From contig MCFG01000558.1 of NCBI GenBank assembly GCA_002104895.1, positions 1-10,000 of the forward strand: a stretch of DNA of 10,000 nucleotides, written 5' to 3'. The stretch is from Anaeromyces robustus. Lineage: Eukaryota > Neocallimastigomycota > Neocallimastigomycetes > Neocallimastigales > Neocallimastigaceae. Position numbers and translations under genes: made by a program. Below the pieces are notes generated by a model that saw only the letters and a program-made list of their open reading frames with translations, searched no databases and was not told where the DNA came from. Below are positions 7,608 through 10,000 of this stretch, piece by piece (position 1 is the first letter of the stretch; each line of letters opens with the position of its first letter).

Positions 7608-7746
7608 TATTATTATTATTATATATTTTTAATTATAGGATAATAATAATTATAAACCACTTGAACCTGTTCAATCACCTATCAGCCCACCATATAAAAC
7701 TGCCATTAAAAAGAAGAGAACTAATGAATTAAATAAAAATAATTAA
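5663..7746 (+). CDS. TRM7: tRNA 2'-O-ribose methyltransferase Trm7/FTSJ1, nine exons, complete
   Basis: SAM-dependent enzyme that methylates the 2'-OH of nucleotides 32 and 34 in the anticodon loop of certain tRNAs. In known systems it acts in the cytoplasm with Trm732 (position 32) or Trm734 (position 34). Exons: 5663-5690, 5829-5897, 6035-6183, 6314-6437, 6717-6769, 6886-7042, 7165-7308, 7409-7452, 7639-7746. They total 876 nt, 291 residues, close to yeast Trm7 (310). All introns are GT...AG. The start MGKSSKDKR is the family's standard N-terminus. The FtsJ catalytic tetrad is intact: K28 (RSAFKLLQ), D119 (CDGAPD), K159 (FVAKIFRG), E194 (SSIESF). SAM motif I is [11 protein letters not shown] (47-57). 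Further family signatures are [27 protein letters not shown] and SPISPPYK near the C-terminus. The tail after PPYK is basic and ends at TAA. Everything points to a functional gene. Confidence 0.96.
6497..6531 (+). repeat. (ATTTT)7 pentamer tract in TRM7 intron 4
   Basis: Seven perfect ATTTT units lie in the longest TRM7 intron (6438-6716, 279 nt), which is about twice the size of most of its other introns. The same pentamer recurs at about 5321-5350 upstream of the gene. Confidence 0.85.
7571..7605 (+). repeat. T35 homopolymer in TRM7 intron 8
   Basis: Thirty-five consecutive T are followed by an (ATT)n run and then the acceptor TTATAG at 7633-7638. They sit about 33 bases before the exon, so they act at least in part as an extended pyrimidine tract. 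The exact length is assembly-dependent. Confidence 0.8.
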
Positions 7747-8823
7747 TTTTTTAAAACTTAATACTTCTTTTTAGGAATTAAAAAAAAATATTGTATTTTG
7801 CTTTTTTTTAAAAAATTTTATTTATAGATATTAATTTTAAATAATTAAAAAACTATTATCATTATTTTTTATCATCATTTAATTTTTTTTTTTTTTTTTT
7901 CATTTAGAATATCAATACAACAATTAAAATATAATTTTATTTTATTATATTATATTTTAATAAAATAAATAAATTAAAACAAACAAATAAAAAATAATTA
8001 ATATATATATTTTAATTGTATATATATATATAAGAAAATAAACATAGTATTTAATTACACATATAAGAAAAAATAATAAATAATAATAATAATAAAATAT
8101 ATACTTTGTTCCAAACTTCTAATTAAGAAAAGTTGAAAGTTCGAATTTTTTTGTTTGTGAAAATTTCTTTTAACATAAATATAAATATGTTTTTAAAATA
8201 ATAATATTATTTATATAACATAACATTTATCTATTATTTAATGGGGAATATAAAATTATAAAATTAAATGTATTGAGATTAATAAAAAAAAAAATTGATA
8301 ATTAAAAATTTAATTAATTAATAGGTATATAAAAAATTGCTAAGTATTTAAAATATTGGACAATATTAAATAAAAAAAATTTTTTTTTAATTAAATATAT
8401 GGCGGATTAAATGATATATAATTTTTTTTTCTTGTTTTCTTTGTATCATTAATAACTTTTAAGTAATATATATTTTTTTCTTTATACAAATTTTTATTTA
8501 AAATTAAGAAAAAGTTTATTGTTATTAGTTTTTTTTTGTAATTAATAAAAATAAAGTAAATAAAGTAAGTATGTATAATAATTGAATTATTTTTTTAAAA
8601 GAATATATCAAAAGAAATTCTTAAATAATTCTTATATACATTTAAATATATTATTATTATTATTATTATTATTATTTCAATTTTATATATTAACCTATAT
8701 ATATATATATATGTTTTAATATCATATTAATAAAAAAAGGAAAAGTGAAGTTTTACAGTATTGTGTATATGGATAAATTTAATTTATTATATTTTTATTG
8801 TAGAAAAAAATAAGAAAAGAAAA
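7747..8823. other. Intergenic region between TRM7 and RAD18
   Basis: About 1.1 kb of AT-rich DNA with no credible gene on either strand. It contains T-runs, AATAAA-like hexamers (for example 7959-7964) that could serve TRM7 polyadenylation but are expected by chance here, and ATT (8650-8675) and AT (8697-8712) microsatellites. The RAD18 promoter must lie at its right end; no motif is distinguishable. Confidence 0.6.
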
Positions 8824-9323
8824 ATGCTTGATTTTGAAGATATTACTGATATATACGATTTTCCAGAAGAATATGGTTCATTTAGAGATTTTGATAATTT
8901 ATTAAGATGTCCAATATGTAAAGAATTTTTAAATCCAGCATTATTCTTAACTGGTTGTCAACATTATGGTTGTAGGTAAATAATAATAATAATAAAATGT
9001 AATTTAAATAATTCATGTTAAATAAAATTCTTAAAGCATTTATTAATAATATGTAAATATTTAATTGATTATTTTAATTATGATTATCATTATTAAATAT
9101 TAAAAAGTTATTGCATGAGAAAAACTATAAGAGAATTAAATTTATGTCCTATGTGTCGAACAAAAGCAGATGAAACAGAATTACAAAAAATCTCTTTAGT
9201 TGATGATATAATAAAAATTTATAAAGTGAATAGGTATATATTTTTTTTTATTGATTTATTAATCATAATCTTTTAAATAAATATATTTATAATAATATTT
9301 TTTTTTTAATATATATATATATG

Positions 9324-9380
<57 letters not shown>

Positions 9381-10000
9381 TAAATAGGAAAATTATATTG
9401 GAATTGATAGAAATTAATAATAATAATAATAATAACAATAATAATAAGAATAAAGTTTCTGTAGTAAAAACAAATAGTGAACATGATTCAATTAATAATA
9501 ATTTTAAAATACAGCATGAAATACCCAGTGAAGATACCATTTTTATAGAAGATAATACAATAAGTTTAGTATTAAATGATAATGATAATACTAATAGTTG
9601 TAGTAGTAATAATAGTAATGTTAGTCATATTACTAGTTCGGATTTAGAAACTAATCATGATATAATAATGAATCATAAGAATAATAATCATAATAATAGC
9701 AATAATAATCGTTCATATTCTTCCATACAGCCTAGTGGTATATATTTCAAAATTATATTTACAATAAAATAAAAACGTATATTTAATTTTAAATTTTAAT
9801 TGTAATTAAATTATAAATATATATATTTTTCTTTTTTTTAAATAAAAAATAATAATAATGAAAATAAAAAAAAAAAAAATTATTTTTTATTTTTAGATGA
9901 TGAATTTGTACAATGTCCATTATGTCTTCAAAGTATTCAAGTAAAACGATTAAATAGGCATATCGATCTAGGTTGTCCAGAGGAATTAAAATCTAATAAT
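8824..10000 (+). CDS. RAD18: E3 ubiquitin ligase Rad18, 5' four exons (runs off the window)
   Basis: Rad18 works with the E2 Rad6 to monoubiquitinate PCNA at stalled replication forks in the nucleus, opening translesion synthesis. Exons: 8824-8975, 9108-9233, 9388-9737, 9897-10000, with GT...AG introns; 244 codons are seen. DFDNLLRCPICKEFLNP leads into a C3HC4 RING: C29, C32, C45, H47, C50, C53, C64, C67. Exon 1 ends inside the Ser51 codon between RING cysteines 50 and 53. After the RING, SLVDDIIKIY matches the post-RING helix of the family. Residues 103-205 are an Asn/Ser-rich low-complexity linker with N10 at 103-112. The UBZ4 ubiquitin-binding zinc finger follows in exon 4: C216, C219, H231, C236. 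RING then UBZ at about residue 200 is the Rad18 arrangement and excludes most other RING proteins. The SAP domain and Rad6-binding region would be beyond 10000. The ATG at 8824 is preferred over an in-frame one at 8761 because homologues start close to the RING. Confidence 0.92.
9324..9378 (+). repeat. (AAT)18 microsatellite in RAD18 intron 2
   Basis: A perfect trinucleotide tract of about 18 units ends nine bases before the acceptor TAG at 9385-9387. Only 36 bases into the next exon the same trinucleotide encodes an asparagine run (9418-9447), so the splice acceptor sits between two AAT tracts. Confidence 0.9.

Noticed and set aside
8138-8147. GTTCGAAT, resembling a tRNA T-arm / B box
   Set aside because: There is no acceptor, D or anticodon arm upstream and a T-run follows directly; it is a chance match, with at most a weak hairpin nearby.
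8761-8823. Upstream in-frame ATG for RAD18
   Set aside because: It would add 21 hydrophobic, AT-driven residues with no counterpart in the family; the ATG at 8824 leaves the usual short leader before the RING.
9259-9540. - strand frames with long Leu or Ile runs
   Set aside because: They are the reverse reading of the AAT repeats in RAD18 intron 2 and exon 3.

Overview
This window comes from a very AT-rich, intron-rich eukaryotic nuclear genome. Non-coding DNA is almost only A and T, with long A/T homopolymers and AAT, TTTTA and AT microsatellites. Host exons are moderately AT-rich, asparagine runs are encoded by AAT, and small GT...AG introns of 100-280 bp interrupt the genes densely. A Ty3/gypsy retroelement, nine exons in one short housekeeping gene and poly-Asn tracts together suggest an early-diverging fungus, most likely an anaerobic gut fungus (Neocallimastigomycota). 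That placement is inferred from composition and gene structure. A dictyostelid is the main alternative, but its genes usually carry far fewer introns.

Layout: 1-1507 is the 3' half of a Ty3/gypsy pol, with a frame-broken RNase H and linker followed by an intact integrase with its DD35E triad. 1508-2680 is simple-sequence AT DNA with 37-bp and other tandem repeats and an A16/T16 inverted pair. 2776-3418 holds a small GC-richer island and a possible 3' LTR, both tentative. 3957-5270 is a graveyard of host-like coding sequence: a short + strand fragment, an uninterrupted Asn-rich reading frame on the - strand (4397-4029), and a + strand pseudogene (4404-5270) with 13 in-frame stops in two frames. 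5663-7746 is a complete nine-exon TRM7/FTSJ1 tRNA 2'-O-methyltransferase gene. 8824-10000 is the first four exons of RAD18, with its RING finger and UBZ4 zinc finger; it runs off the window.

The two identifiable host genes are unrelated in function: TRM7 modifies the tRNA anticodon loop, and RAD18 ubiquitinates PCNA in post-replication repair. They are tandem on the + strand, about 1.1 kb apart, and nothing suggests shared control. I found no convincing new biological system. The most unusual parts are the strand-switching decayed locus at 3957-5270 and the AAT repeats flanking a RAD18 splice acceptor.
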